IMG/VR virus record: IMGVR_UViG_3300042509_000677
Coordinates: 1 to 27,356 of that record
Source of the DNA: a virus
Length of the DNA: 27,356 nucleotides
Reading direction: 5' to 3' (one strand)
Within the stretch, counting starts at the first letter, position 1; the number at the start of each line of letters is the position of its first letter. The notes below the pieces were generated by a model, which was not told where the DNA came from, did not search any database, and saw nothing but the letters and a program-made list of their open reading frames with translations. The translations under genes and the position numbers were made by a program. Positions 1-8,075 of the stretch are shown here, piece by piece.

Positions 1-2395
1 GAGATTCGTTTAGAATTGCGCTTTGGAATACTCTGTCGGCAGGAATGCGGCGATCATCCATGTTTTTGATATTTGATACCAGCCGCGCAACGATTGCACG
101 CTTTTCAAACTTATCTGATTGATCAATGCGAAGCTGACGAGCTTTCTTATAGAGATCGCCACCTACGCCTTCAGTCGCAGCATCAATCAAATCTTTCAGC
201 GCATCGCCATATGTAGAATTAGGTGTTCCTGGCTGAACGGCCTTATTGATCGACTTGCGCACATCTTCAAGCGCACGGATGGAAATCAACCCAGAGCCTG
301 CCGGGTCTTCCATGCGCAATTTCTCAAGCGTTGATTGCAAAATCGGTGCAAGCGATGTTCGCGTTGTCGGCGTTTGCTGATCAATAAAATTGACCAAATC
401 ATTATAAGAAACCATCTCAGCCGTTTCACCAGCCTTATCAGCTTCAGTATATGCAACTCGAACGCGATTCTTGCTTGCTTGATAGCCCTGTGAAAGAGCC
501 TTGATTACTGCATTGCCAGTGGACGCAATATCTGGAGCCTCTGCGCCAGTCATATCAATGAAGCGATCAAAATTCTGCAATGCTTGAAGATTGTTTTCTT
601 CAGCACGCCTGCGCAATGGGCCGCCAAGTTCGCTAAAGATTTGCTCTTTCTCGAAAGCCAATTGTTCAGGATCGCGTGCAGCAGCACCACGCGTCAATTG
701 AACAGGAACCGGAAGCCCTTCAGCCTGCATAAGCCGAATTTCTTCAGGCGATGTTCCCATTGCGCCTCCAGAACGACTTGTAATGGTTTCGCCAGCCTCA
801 AACATACGTGGTGATGTGACAGCAATTTCATCAGCAGCAGATACCGCCGCAGGAACCGCTTGAGGCACGCCACGGAACGTTGAAACGGCTTCGGGAAGAG
901 ATCGCGCAAAAGATTGCGCCTGACTAACAGCACCCGCCGCAGGGATGCCGCCAGCAATCGTTGCAGCGATCTGTGCTGGCACTCCGCCACCCTGTTGCCT
1001 GACGATCTCTGCTGCTGAAGCGCCGCCAATATTTGCAGCGATCTGTTGAGCAGGTTGCGTTGCCAATATCTCAGCAATTTCACGGCCAGCGGTAGGCAGC
1101 ACGCGTGCAGCGCCCATTGCGCCGCCGACACTTGTTAAACCGCCTATGCCAGCGCGATTGATTGCAGTTGCCAGCGGATCACCCTGCGGAGCGCCGGTTG
1201 CTTCGCGGAATGTCTGACCAAGATCAGTTGTAAGATTGGCTCCGGTCAGCGCATTGACAACAGCATTTGCTGGATTCGCAACGATGCCAAAAACGTCTCC
1301 GACGCCCTGGGCTATATCACCAACGCCAGCGTAAAATGCTTGACCCAGATCGCCGCCAGCAGGTGCTGCTGCTGCTTCAGAAGGCGCAATGTACGGCTTA
1401 AATCGTATGTTCTGCCTTGTTGTTTCATTCTCACGTAGCGCCTGAATGGTTTCAGGACTCAATCCATTGCCTCCAGTCAATTGACGTGAAAGCGCATCAA
1501 TCTGCTCGATTGTCTGATTGCCGGCCCATGCTTGCTGCAAGGCATTAGTAATTTCAATGTCGCGATCAGTCGCAACAGGGCCGCCGTCAGGCGGAATATT
1601 TATCTCAGGAGCCGAAACTCGCTCTGGACGATATTGCTCCGGCAAGCTTTCTGGATTGCGCTCATATTCCTTGCGCCAATATGACTTTACATCTTCAACC
1701 TGCTGCTGCGTGCCGAATGGCTGGCCGACAACAAGCATTGGATCGACGTTATAGACAGGTGATTGCGCATCAGAAGTGAAGCGATCTCGCGTAAATTTAT
1801 AAGCCTGATTTTTTTCCGTAATGACCTTATGCAAGCCCGATCGAATACTTGTTCGAGCAGCATCGGTAAACTTGCCATCAGATGCACGCAATTCACGCAA
1901 TGCGCCTTGAACGGCGGCTGGCAGTCGCGCATCGGACGCGTTGATGTTTTCCATATCGCTTGCGCCGACCGTGCTTTGCGGGTCGATAGTCTTTGCGTAG
2001 AGATAGAGCAGCGTCAAATCTTCATTTGGCCCAGTTTTCAACGCAGCGACATAATTGGGGAATGCTTTTTCATAATCCCTAACGGCATCTTCGCCGCGAT
2101 AAGCATCCCGCAATTCCTTTACGCGTTTGCGCTCATCTTCACTAACAGCACGCGCTTCCGAAGCTTTGGAAATTATGGCGCTTTCTTCGGCGCGAACAGC
2201 AGCTTCTTTGGCTAGTTCGAAAGTGCCTGCTTCGCGTTCCTCTTTAGCGGCTCTTTCAGGAGATTTTGGCAGGCGATAAACGCCGCTTTGCACAGAAGGG
2301 CCAGCGATCTGTTCACGAGGAACGCCGCCAACAACAACATAAATTTTGCCGTCGCTACCCTTGAGCTGCTGACCTTCTTGATACTTTTCAGCCAT
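1..2395 (-). CDS. Large virion/ejection-type protein, 3' end cut off
   Basis: The frame is open from an ATG at 2395 to the window edge, giving 798 codons with no stop, so the C-terminus lies outside. The N-terminus begins MAEKYQEGQQLKGSDGKIY. Residues about 50-300 are charged and helical. Residues about 340-490 are rich in Gly, Ala, Ile and Val with few charges, as in membrane-active segments of ejection proteins. Charged helical sequence then resumes. It is the last of a block of virion genes in P22 order, where P22 has its gp20/gp16 ejection proteins, and starts 2 bases after the stop of the M15 domain. I infer a large internal virion protein that leaves with the DNA. I recognise no enzymatic motif in the visible part; a lytic domain could lie beyond the edge. 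Confidence 0.7.
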   Translation of the reverse strand, partial: MAEKYQEGQQLKGSDGKIYVVVGGVPREQIAGPSVQSGVYRLPKSPERAAKEEREAGTFELAKEAAVRAEESAIISKASEARAVSEDERKRVKELRDAYRGEDAVRDYEKAFPNYVAALKTGPNEDLTLLYLYAKTIDPQSTVGASDMENINASDARLPAAVQGALRELRASDGKFTDAARTSIRSGLHKVITEKNQAYKFTRDRFTSDAQSPVYNVDPMLVVGQPFGTQQQVEDVKSYWRKEYERNPESLPEQYRPERVSAPEINIPPDGGPVATDRDIEITNALQQAWAGNQTIEQIDALSRQLTGGNGLSPETIQALRENETTRQNIRFKPYIAPSEAAAAPAGGDLGQAFYAGVGDIAQGVGDVFGIVANPANAVVNALTGANLTTDLGQTFREATGAPQGDPLATAINRAGIGGLTSVGGAMGAARVLPTAGREIAEILATQPAQQIAANIGGASAAEIVRQQGGGVPAQIAATIAGGIPAAGAVSQAQSFARSLPEAVSTFRGVPQAVPAAVSAADEIAVTSPRMFEAGETITSRSGGAMGTSPEEIRLMQAEGLPVPVQLTRGAAARDPEQLAFEKEQIFSELGGPLRRRAEENNLQALQNFDRFIDMTGAEAPDIASTGNAVIKALSQGYQASKNRVRVAYTEADKAGETAEMVSYNDLVNFIDQQTPTTRTSLAPILQSTLEKLRMEDPAGSGLISIRALEDVRKSINKAVQPGTPNSTYGDALKDLIDAATEGVGGDLYKKARQLRIDQSDKFEKRAIVARLVSNIKNMDDRRIPADRVFQSAILNES

Positions 2396-2397
2396 AT

Positions 2398-2760
2398 TTA
2401 ATCACCATATCTACGTCGAGAGCCGCTTACGTCAGGAGCCTGTCCCCATCCGGGGAAGGTTACATGAATTGCGCCTTTGTTGCTAGGGATAGCCTTAACG
2501 CCAGGATACATCCTGCGGACAGTGGCAATAGCCTCTTGCATGGACATTCCCTTCGGCGGCATGAAGTCCAAAGCGTCACCTATTGGATGCGATCCACCTT
2601 TGGTCTTGGTCAGCCCTTGAGCAACCAATGCCTCTTGATGGCGCTGCGTTCTGAATCCGCTTGTCGGTGCGAAGCCCAGCTTTCCAAGATCGGCAATCGG
2701 GTTAATGTTACTGCCCTTGAAAGGTGCCAGACGGCTTTTCCGTCTGACCTCCTTCAGGAT
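2398..2760 (-). CDS. M15-family peptidase domain, probably fused to upstream gene by +1 frameshift
   Basis: Open frame of up to 120 codons between an in-frame TGA (2763-2761) and its stop at 2398. It has the M15 D-Ala-D-Ala peptidase layout: a substrate Arg in TSGFRTQRHQEAL, the metal motif HPIGDALDF (HxxGxAxD), and the third metal His in GAIHVTFPGWG. This suggests cleavage of peptidoglycan cross-links during DNA entry. The only standard start is a TTG at 2628, which would discard the conserved Arg segment; no ATG or GTG exists upstream. The frame is +1 relative to the preceding ejection gene, which stops inside this ORF at 2708, and the site ACC-TTT-CAA at 2725-2717 could allow a UUU to UUC slip, giving a 362-residue fusion. 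A perfect Shine-Dalgarno (AAGGAGGT, 2754-2747) lies within the frame but has no usual start behind it. Confidence 0.7.
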   Translation of the reverse strand: MLKEVRRKSRLAPFKGSNINPIADLGKLGFAPTSGFRTQRHQEALVAQGLTKTKGGSHPIGDALDFMPPKGMSMQEAIATVRRMYPGVKAIPSNKGAIHVTFPGWGQAPDVSGSRRRYGD

Positions 2761-3487
2761 TCAATGGGGTGAATGTCACGCCTTTTGGCGCTGGCTTGCC
2801 GGTGAGTTTTCTATCTCTAATGAACTGTTGAATATCAATTAAGTCGGTGTCAGTGGTCATGAATTTGCCCTGAGACTCCCACCAAACATCAGCTTCGTCT
2901 TTGCCATCCTTGCGAACACGGGCTTGATATTCTGCAAGCGGTGCAGGCATATCAAATCCATAGATTTTGTTAATGCGATCATATTGTTCTTTGTCTGCAT
3001 AAACGGCAAGCAAGGAAGCAATCGCGCCACGACGTTGTGTGGGATCGCCCTGCATTCCCCGATAGGCTTTAGCCATATCAGTAAGCTGTTGCGCTTCAGT
3101 GGTCATTCCACTTGCCTGAGCAGCCGCAGCAGCATCTTCCGCTTGTTTTGCAGCGCCCTCCACGTCTCCAACAGCATCAGATTGCAGAACTTGAATTGCT
3201 GTTCGCGTAAACAAATTGGAAGCTGCTGGCGTGACATTTTTACGGATAGTGGAAATTTGCTCAACCATCAGCGGGTGCTTGGCGTAAAGCTCTTGCCACT
3301 TTTCAGGCGTTGGATTCCGAATTGTGCCTTGAATGTCTTGCAAAAAAGCGGCTTGCTGCTGCTGCTGCAATTGCTGATTTTGGCGCTCTTGTTCTTGTTG
3401 GCGTTGCACCTGACCGATCTGAACTCCCTGTAGGAATCCAGCCAAGGGATTAGGCACGTTGATTGAATAATTGTAAGGTGCGACCAT
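2708..3487 (-). CDS. Ejection/internal virion protein (259 aa)
   Basis: The protein starts MVAPYNYSINVPNPLAGFLQG and then has a long Gln/Arg-rich helical stretch (residues about 27-50), followed by an alanine-rich helical region with TPR-like spacing (about 110-200). The C-terminus is polar and ends PSGTFQGQ. This type of protein is found beside gp7/gp20-like DNA ejection proteins in P22-like podophages, which fits its place after the gp7-like gene with a TAATG junction. Its tail overlaps the M15 peptidase frame in +1, so the ribosome may make both a short form and a longer form with the peptidase domain. No motif proves function; the call rests on composition and position. Confidence 0.65.
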   Translation of the reverse strand: MVAPYNYSINVPNPLAGFLQGVQIGQVQRQQEQERQNQQLQQQQQAAFLQDIQGTIRNPTPEKWQELYAKHPLMVEQISTIRKNVTPAASNLFTRTAIQVLQSDAVGDVEGAAKQAEDAAAAAQASGMTTEAQQLTDMAKAYRGMQGDPTQRRGAIASLLAVYADKEQYDRINKIYGFDMPAPLAEYQARVRKDGKDEADVWWESQGKFMTTDTDLIDIQQFIRDRKLTGKPAPKGVTFTPLNPEGGQTEKPSGTFQGQ

Positions 3488-4176
3488 TAGAAAATACTCG
3501 GATTTGCGGCGATCAAAGCATCTGCGGCGGGTGTCAATCGGCCAAGGTTGCTTGGGGGCTGGCGACCAAAGGCCATTCCGCCAATTGTTGCGAGATTACT
3601 AAGCCCCTGACCAAAAGCCTGCGCTGATCCCAAAGTAGCACCAGCGCGTGCAGCACCACCCTGACCAAGCAATTCTGCAATGTTTGTTGCGCTGGTTAAT
3701 CCACTAGCGCCAACACCAGCAGCGGATTGCTGTCCAAGCTGCGTCAATCCACCTAGGCGTTCATATTGCTGGTTTAGGAATTGATTCAGAAGGCTGGGTC
3801 GAAACTGGGCCAATGCCCCTTGGATATTGCCGCCGCGAAGTCCGCCAGTAGCAGATGCTTGCTGGAGCATGGCTTCTTCACCCTGACGGGCCAATGCCTG
3901 AAAGATCGGGCTTTGTTCTTGCTGTGCAACGAATGCAGCCTGTTCTTCAGGGCCGCGCAATCCAACCGCGCCCATCATAGATTGAAGCGCAGGCGTGCCA
4001 GCAGAAACATAAGGCTCAAGCAACCTGCGAAGTTCTTCACGGGCCAAACGCTGTTCAGCAGCGCCAGCCTCTGCGGCCTGCACCTGCTGTCGCCCAGCCC
4101 TTTTTGAAGCACTCGATCCGATTGCAGCCGAACCGACACTGGATGCAGCCATTACGCCGGTAACTGGATCAGGCAT
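3487..4176 (-). CDS. gp7-like DNA ejection/virion protein
   Basis: The 229-residue protein begins with a Gly/Ser/Ala-rich segment (VTGVMAASSVGSAAIGSSAS), has a basic helix (KRAGRQQ, EELRRLLEPYVSAG), and then the family hallmark order: LEPYVSAGTPAL, QSPIFQALARQGEEAML, ATGGLRGG, then Gln-rich LLNQFLNQQYERLGGLTQLGQQSA and a Gly/Ala C-terminus. This pattern is common in phage DNA transfer proteins related to P22 gp7. Such proteins enter the cell with the genome and help form a channel across the envelope. It overlaps the upstream gene by 8 bases and joins the next by TAATG, so the three genes are translated together. I am confident that it is a virion ejection protein, less so of one-to-one equivalence with gp7. 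Confidence 0.75.
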   Translation of the reverse strand: MPDPVTGVMAASSVGSAAIGSSASKRAGRQQVQAAEAGAAEQRLAREELRRLLEPYVSAGTPALQSMMGAVGLRGPEEQAAFVAQQEQSPIFQALARQGEEAMLQQASATGGLRGGNIQGALAQFRPSLLNQFLNQQYERLGGLTQLGQQSAAGVGASGLTSATNIAELLGQGGAARAGATLGSAQAFGQGLSNLATIGGMAFGRQPPSNLGRLTPAADALIAANPSIF

Positions 4177-4630
4177 CAGACATTTCCTTCATATAATCTT
4201 CGAGGCTTTCGCCATATAGCTTCAGAACAACGCAACCAATATCCATCGCGGCCTGCACGCCATGCTCGATCTGCACAGCGGCTAGAACCATATCATAATA
4301 GCCAGCACGCCAAACGAAGCTGGTGGCACAAGCCTCGCCTTCACGCTCAACAACGTCAGAGGCTTTCCATTTCAAAACAGCAACGCCCATCAGTGGGATG
4401 AGCATGTGCGCGTTTCTTTGATAGAAACCATTTGCAGGAAGGCCGACCAGTGCGTTCCAGATTGCGCCGTCAAGATCATCTCGATCTATCGAAGTGCCGT
4501 CTGCAATATCATCAAATAACTGAATGACTTCCCAAAGCGCAATCAGCCAGTCGGAGGCTTCATCCGAAAGACTGAGTGTCTCGGTAAAGTTCCGCCTAAG
4601 CCAGTATTTGGGGGAGCCATCCTGCGTCAT
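4169..4630 (-). CDS. Conserved-type phage protein of unknown function in ejection cluster
   Basis: A 153-residue acidic protein starting MTQDGSPKYWLRRNFTETLS. It is mostly helical by eye, with an aspartate-rich segment (FDDIADGTSIDRDDLDG, residues about 39-55), aromatic residues throughout and hydrophobic helices near residues 72-87 and 109-137. No signal peptide or catalytic motif is seen. The start has AAGGG six bases upstream, just after a stem-loop at 4649-4680, and the end overlaps the gp7-like gene by 8 bases. It sits directly before the ejection genes, so a chaperone or morphogenesis role is possible, but I do not recognise the family. Confidence 0.7.
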   Translation of the reverse strand: MTQDGSPKYWLRRNFTETLSLSDEASDWLIALWEVIQLFDDIADGTSIDRDDLDGAIWNALVGLPANGFYQRNAHMLIPLMGVAVLKWKASDVVEREGEACATSFVWRAGYYDMVLAAVQIEHGVQAAMDIGCVVLKLYGESLEDYMKEMSDA

Positions 4631-4648
4631 TCAAAACCCTTGAAGGTG

Positions 4649-4680
4649 AGCCACCGGCTGCTCAGTAACGCTCGGTGGCT
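4649..4680. other. Stem-loop between virion genes
   Basis: AGCCACCG (4649-4656) pairs perfectly with CGGTGGCT (4673-4680) around a 16-base loop. It occupies the 64-base gap between two minus-strand genes. No T-run follows on either strand, so it is not a classic terminator; it may slow transcription or stabilise message ends. Confidence 0.45.
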
Positions 4681-4694
4681 GAACCATAACACAG

Positions 4695-5096
4695 TCAATC
4701 TTCGAATTCAAATTCTCGCTCTTCCCATGCTTGACAAGAACGAAGATCGTGGCAGATGAATTCAAACTTATGGCAATAGCCGCGAAAGCCAGCCTCAACG
4801 TCCCACTGGTTCCAGGGGATACGTTCCATCTTGGCCTGTGTCATGGTTGAGTTGTCGTAATATTCGCAATTGGAGCAGCGGCGGCGACGGGCTTCAGTCT
4901 CATCGCACTGCATGGCCTTGCCAAGCGAACGCCAGTATTCAGGGTTTGCACCGCGCTCGTTGCTGGGCTTTTCAGGGCCGAGCATCCAATCGTCGATCAC
5001 GACTTGCGTGTTCTTCTTATTCTGCGAGGCAGTGATGAACGGTTCGCTTTCACGCAGACCAGCAAAGCCTTCGATCATGATCATGGGCTTCTTCAT
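4695..5096 (-). CDS. Cysteine-cluster protein in virion module
   Basis: A 133-residue protein with six cysteines in the C-terminal half: C64, C74, C77, C108, C115 and C121, in the context RRCSNCEYYDNS and GYCHKFEFICHDLRSCQAW, plus His109 and His116. This spacing suggests binding of zinc or an iron-sulfur cluster. The N-terminus (MKKPMIMIEGFAGLRESEPF) carries no export signal. It starts with an overlapping TAATG junction from the gene before and is followed by a stem-loop. Similar Cys-rich small proteins occur among the structural genes of other podophages; I know of no proven role. It could be a minor virion component or a morphogenesis factor. Confidence 0.7.
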   Translation of the reverse strand: MKKPMIMIEGFAGLRESEPFITASQNKKNTQVVIDDWMLGPEKPSNERGANPEYWRSLGKAMQCDETEARRRRCSNCEYYDNSTMTQAKMERIPWNQWDVEAGFRGYCHKFEFICHDLRSCQAWEEREFEFED

Positions 5097-5431
5097 TATG
5101 CGATCTCCCTGCCAGATGCGCGAATGTTGATTGACGTGCCAGTGCTGGCAATCGTTGAAATGAAATTGCCGTTTGCAAGAACCTGGCCGACCAATTCGGG
5201 GAAGGTATATGTCTCGGACGGCTGAAGCGTCTTGGTCTTGACGATCAGGTTATCATTTCCTGCGCTGCCAGACAAAGCCACAAGGTTAACGCTGATCGTG
5301 CGTGCAACCGTGTCGTAATTGGTCGCAGTGAACTTGTCGATGATCGTGGTCACGTTCGTCGCGGTGTATTGCGTTGTCTGCGTTGCCTCGGCTGTTTTAG
5401 CCGAAATCAAAACCCTTGTAAGAACAGCCAT
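5096..5431 (-). CDS. Small beta-rich virion-associated protein
   Basis: A 111-residue protein rich in Thr, Ala, Val and Asn with alternating hydrophobic residues (TNVTTIIDKFTATNYDTVARTISVNLVAL), typical of a beta-sandwich. It has no cysteine, no signal peptide and no catalytic motif. It lies immediately after the needle/knob gene (1-base gap) and before the cysteine-cluster gene (TAATG). From composition and position, it is likely an adhesin-associated or decoration protein of the particle; this is inference only. Confidence 0.65.
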   Translation of the reverse strand: MAVLTRVLISAKTAEATQTTQYTATNVTTIIDKFTATNYDTVARTISVNLVALSGSAGNDNLIVKTKTLQPSETYTFPELVGQVLANGNFISTIASTGTSINIRASGREIA

Positions 5432-5432
5432 G

Positions 5433-6212
5433 TTAGACCTCCATTGAACTGATGTTATCGCTCACCGTCACAATTACAGACGGAGTTGCCGGATGCACGG
5501 CTGTTGCGGCTTCATACAATATCTGAACGGAAGTATCATCAACTTCCCACATTAATTCAATATAGTCGCCTGCGTTAAGCTGGACTAGATAATTCCATGC
5601 AGCCAACAATTCTGCGTTATTACCTTGGAGGCGAACAAATCCAGTACTGTCGGGAACGTTGACACCATTCTTGCGAAGCCAAATCCAGACCAGCCCAACG
5701 CCGCCTGTGGTCTTGTCCAACTGTGCAGAGAATTGCACATTATAAACATTAGGGCGATCTACATAGATGCGCGAAGTTGGAGATCCGATGTACACACCCT
5801 GAGAAAGATCGGTTGTGTTTATCGTCATTGCATAAGCGGTATTGATTGCCGCTGCCGTCTGCGTTGTCGTATCATAGAACGATCCGAAGCGCGGTGTGCG
5901 AAACTCTTTAGGCGGCGGCTGTTGCTGCAAGCCGGTGATCTGGTCTTGCAGTGCAGCTATGTCGCTTTGCGTCGGCGCTTCAGGTGCATAGGCCAAAAGT
6001 TGCACAAGGCTTTGCAGAGCTTCAACCTGGCTTAACGCTTCGTTCGCAGATGCACCAGCATTACCAGCCGAAACGCTCACGTCATCAAGCGTTACCGTAT
6101 TGATGGTGTCGACAATCTGAAACAGCTTTTCGAACTGCTTGATCTGCTCATGATCCTGAAGGAACATAGCAAGCTGATCGCGTGTCAGATTAAGGCGGAA
6201 CGGCGTAGCCAT
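5433..6212 (-). CDS. Needle/fibre-like protein with C-terminal C1q/TNF-like knob
   Basis: The 259-residue protein has two parts. Residues about 12-100 are helical with heptad-like spacing (DHEQIKQFEKLFQIVDTI, EALSQVEALQSLVQLL, IAALQDQITGLQQQ). After a Pro-rich hinge (QQQPPPKEF), residues about 108-250 are beta-rich and have the pattern of phage C1q/TNF-type jelly-roll domains: FGSFYDTTTQT, GVYIG, VYNVQFSAQLDK, WIWLRKNG, LNAGDYIELMW. Such domains trimerise. It directly follows the gp10-like hub with an overlapping TAATG, exactly where P22 carries the gp26 tail needle, and its length is close to gp26 (233) and Sf6 needle (282). I infer a trimeric needle or short fibre with a host-binding knob; a separate receptor-binding fibre is the alternative. 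Confidence 0.7.
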   Translation of the reverse strand: MATPFRLNLTRDQLAMFLQDHEQIKQFEKLFQIVDTINTVTLDDVSVSAGNAGASANEALSQVEALQSLVQLLAYAPEAPTQSDIAALQDQITGLQQQPPPKEFRTPRFGSFYDTTTQTAAAINTAYAMTINTTDLSQGVYIGSPTSRIYVDRPNVYNVQFSAQLDKTTGGVGLVWIWLRKNGVNVPDSTGFVRLQGNNAELLAAWNYLVQLNAGDYIELMWEVDDTSVQILYEAATAVHPATPSVIVTVSDNISSMEV

Positions 6213-7624
6213 TAGAACGCCAATCCCTCGATCTGGGCCTCTAGCCTAGCAAAAGACATATGCGCGTCAGAATTGCCCTGAAAGCGTTGTATGCGCCAAT
6301 TACGCATCCATCCCTGCTGGAACCACACAAGACGCTTTGCACGCTGTCCCTGCTTGCCAGCTTTGATGAACTTCTGCTGGCTCCACGTCTGCCCATCAGT
6401 GGAATAGGACGTGTTGATTGTTGGATCGAGACCATATGCAGCCGATCCAGTCAAGCCGACCAGTTCAAGGTTCGTTATGATCGCGCCGCGCCCTTCATTG
6501 TACAGAATGGTCGTTGAAAATTCCCAGCGCACTTTTACCCCATAGTGCGAGGAAATATCCTGCGTCATGTAACCGACGTTGTTGCTTGCTGGATCGCCAA
6601 CCAGCCATTTGTCATAACACCAGACCAGATTGCGTGCGCGATACTGGCTGAAGTCAACAAGGCTGCTAGTCAGGATGAACCAGACGGGCTGGCCGAGATC
6701 TTGGCTTGCCGATGCGTCATAGACCAACGTCTTGTTGGGAAGGTGAACATAAAGATGTTGGTGCGATTTATCGTTGCGGGATTCCAGTTTCACGCTTGCC
6801 AATTGCGCTTCGGTATAATCCAGAAGCAGCATATCAATTTCTTGCGTGCTGATCTTCTGCGTCTGCGAATTCGCGCCGACATAGATTCCTGGGGCCTCGT
6901 TAAAACCGCTGCCGAGGAACGCAATGTTCTCCATATAAACGCAACAGCCGTGGGTGCCAATGACGCCCTTTTCGATCTGTGCGCCCTCGATGCGCTGGAA
7001 CGGGAATAGATCGCCGCCAACGTTATCGAACACTTCGATGGTGTGACGGTTCAGCGCGTAAATCTCATTGCGTAGCTTGAGCAATGCAACAACTGGATCG
7101 GGATCAACTTCAGATGATCCGTACTTAAGCGGATTGACTGCCAGCGGGTTTCCGAGATCCGTGACAACCAGAAACTCGCCGTCCGTGGTCATCCAATAAC
7201 CATCGACCCATACCGTGTCTAAGACAGTGCCGAGATCAGGGTCGGTGTTCTGCGATAGCGTTGAGGTTGCTGGATTCCAGAAAAACAGATTGCCGTTTGA
7301 TGCTATACCCAAAAGGTCAAAGTCGTAATCAAGCGTTACTAGATCGCCATCGTCGCCAACATCTCCAAGGATCGTGATCGTGCCAGTGGAACCGACAGTG
7401 ACCAACTTGGAACCCATCACCCGATAGCAAACGCCGCGCCAATTGATTCCGCCGCGATCAACGCCAGGGCCTGTGCCATTAGCAATCAATCCATCAGCGG
7501 GACGCAGAAAGCCTTCGCTGATCCCATTAGTTTTGGGAACAGGGATGAAGTTTATAGGATATGACGTGCGAAAGTCAGGCCCGCTATCCGTAAAGATGCC
7601 GTTGATGATTGGAATCTGAACCAT
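6212..7624 (-). CDS. P22 gp10-like tail hub / packaged DNA stabilisation protein
   Basis: The 470-residue protein matches P22 gp10 in length (472) and in sequence landmarks: N-terminal INGIFTDSGPDFRTSYPINFIPVPKT, then SEGFLRPADGL, VCYRVMGSKL, IYALNRHTIEVFDN, IEKGVIGTHGC, HLYVHLPNKTLVYDAS, and C-terminal RLVWFQQGWMRNWRIQRFQ. In P22, six gp10 copies sit below gp4 and plug the portal with the needle. The fold is beta-propeller-like. The gene lies between the gp4-like gene and the needle-like gene as in P22, but here an HNH gene sits directly upstream with a 1-base gap, and its own ribosome site (GGATAAGATAAG) is weak, so it may depend on coupling. Confidence 0.93.
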   Translation of the reverse strand: MVQIPIINGIFTDSGPDFRTSYPINFIPVPKTNGISEGFLRPADGLIANGTGPGVDRGGINWRGVCYRVMGSKLVTVGSTGTITILGDVGDDGDLVTLDYDFDLLGIASNGNLFFWNPATSTLSQNTDPDLGTVLDTVWVDGYWMTTDGEFLVVTDLGNPLAVNPLKYGSSEVDPDPVVALLKLRNEIYALNRHTIEVFDNVGGDLFPFQRIEGAQIEKGVIGTHGCCVYMENIAFLGSGFNEAPGIYVGANSQTQKISTQEIDMLLLDYTEAQLASVKLESRNDKSHQHLYVHLPNKTLVYDASASQDLGQPVWFILTSSLVDFSQYRARNLVWCYDKWLVGDPASNNVGYMTQDISSHYGVKVRWEFSTTILYNEGRGAIITNLELVGLTGSAAYGLDPTINTSYSTDGQTWSQQKFIKAGKQGQRAKRLVWFQQGWMRNWRIQRFQGNSDAHMSFARLEAQIEGLAF

Positions 7625-7625
7625 C

Positions 7626-8075
7626 TTATCTTATCCAATAATTCTTCGGCAAACGGTTGGCTGCCTGTTCAAGCACAGTTGCCCATCTGACATTGCCCGG
7701 CTCGTAATGCCCCAGAGGGTCAATTCGATCAACTGAACATCCTTCTGGGCGAGGGCCAAGTGCATCGTAAAATTCATCAAAGCTTTTGAATTTGAATTCA
7801 ACATTCTCATAAGCTGGGTGATGGGCTCGACCTTCTTTGCAGCGCCTTTTAGCCCTTGAATAGCTTTTATAAGCCGGAAGGCGATCTGGATCATTTTTAA
7901 TTCCAGATCCTTTTCGAGGATGTGACTTGTTGGCAAACCTGTCCTGATTCCTGCACGGCTTACAAAATAATTCGCGCCCTTCCCTTTGTGCTCTGCGGAC
8001 AACATCACCACGGGCCTCTCTCTGATTGAGGCAGCGCGGACAAGTGACTGATATTCTCAGATTGAAATTTGGCAT
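7626..8075 (-). CDS. HNH homing endonuclease with zinc ribbon
   Basis: The 149-residue protein has an N-terminal zinc ribbon (CPRC at 12-15, CKPC at 38-41) and a C-terminal homing-type HNH signature: CSVDRIDPLGHYEPGNVRWATVLEQAANR (113-141), with the key residues D116, R117, D119, Y124, N128 and W131 all intact. Free-standing enzymes of this type cut one strand or both of phage DNA at an insertion site and spread themselves between phages. It has its own strong ribosome site (AAGGAGTGTCAA before the ATG at 8075). Its first 71 bases overlap the end of the preceding gene, whose C-terminal 39 residues look like read-through into this cassette. It therefore looks like a mobile insertion between that gene and the gp10 gene. 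Confidence 0.88.
   Translation of the reverse strand: MPNFNLRISVTCPRCLNQREARGDVVRRAQREGRELFCKPCRNQDRFANKSHPRKGSGIKNDPDRLPAYKSYSRAKRRCKEGRAHHPAYENVEFKFKSFDEFYDALGPRPEGCSVDRIDPLGHYEPGNVRWATVLEQAANRLPKNYWIR

Noticed and set aside
6545-7009. 154-codon plus-strand ORF opposite the gp10-like gene
   Set aside because: Antisense shadow of a strongly supported gene; no ribosome site or domain.
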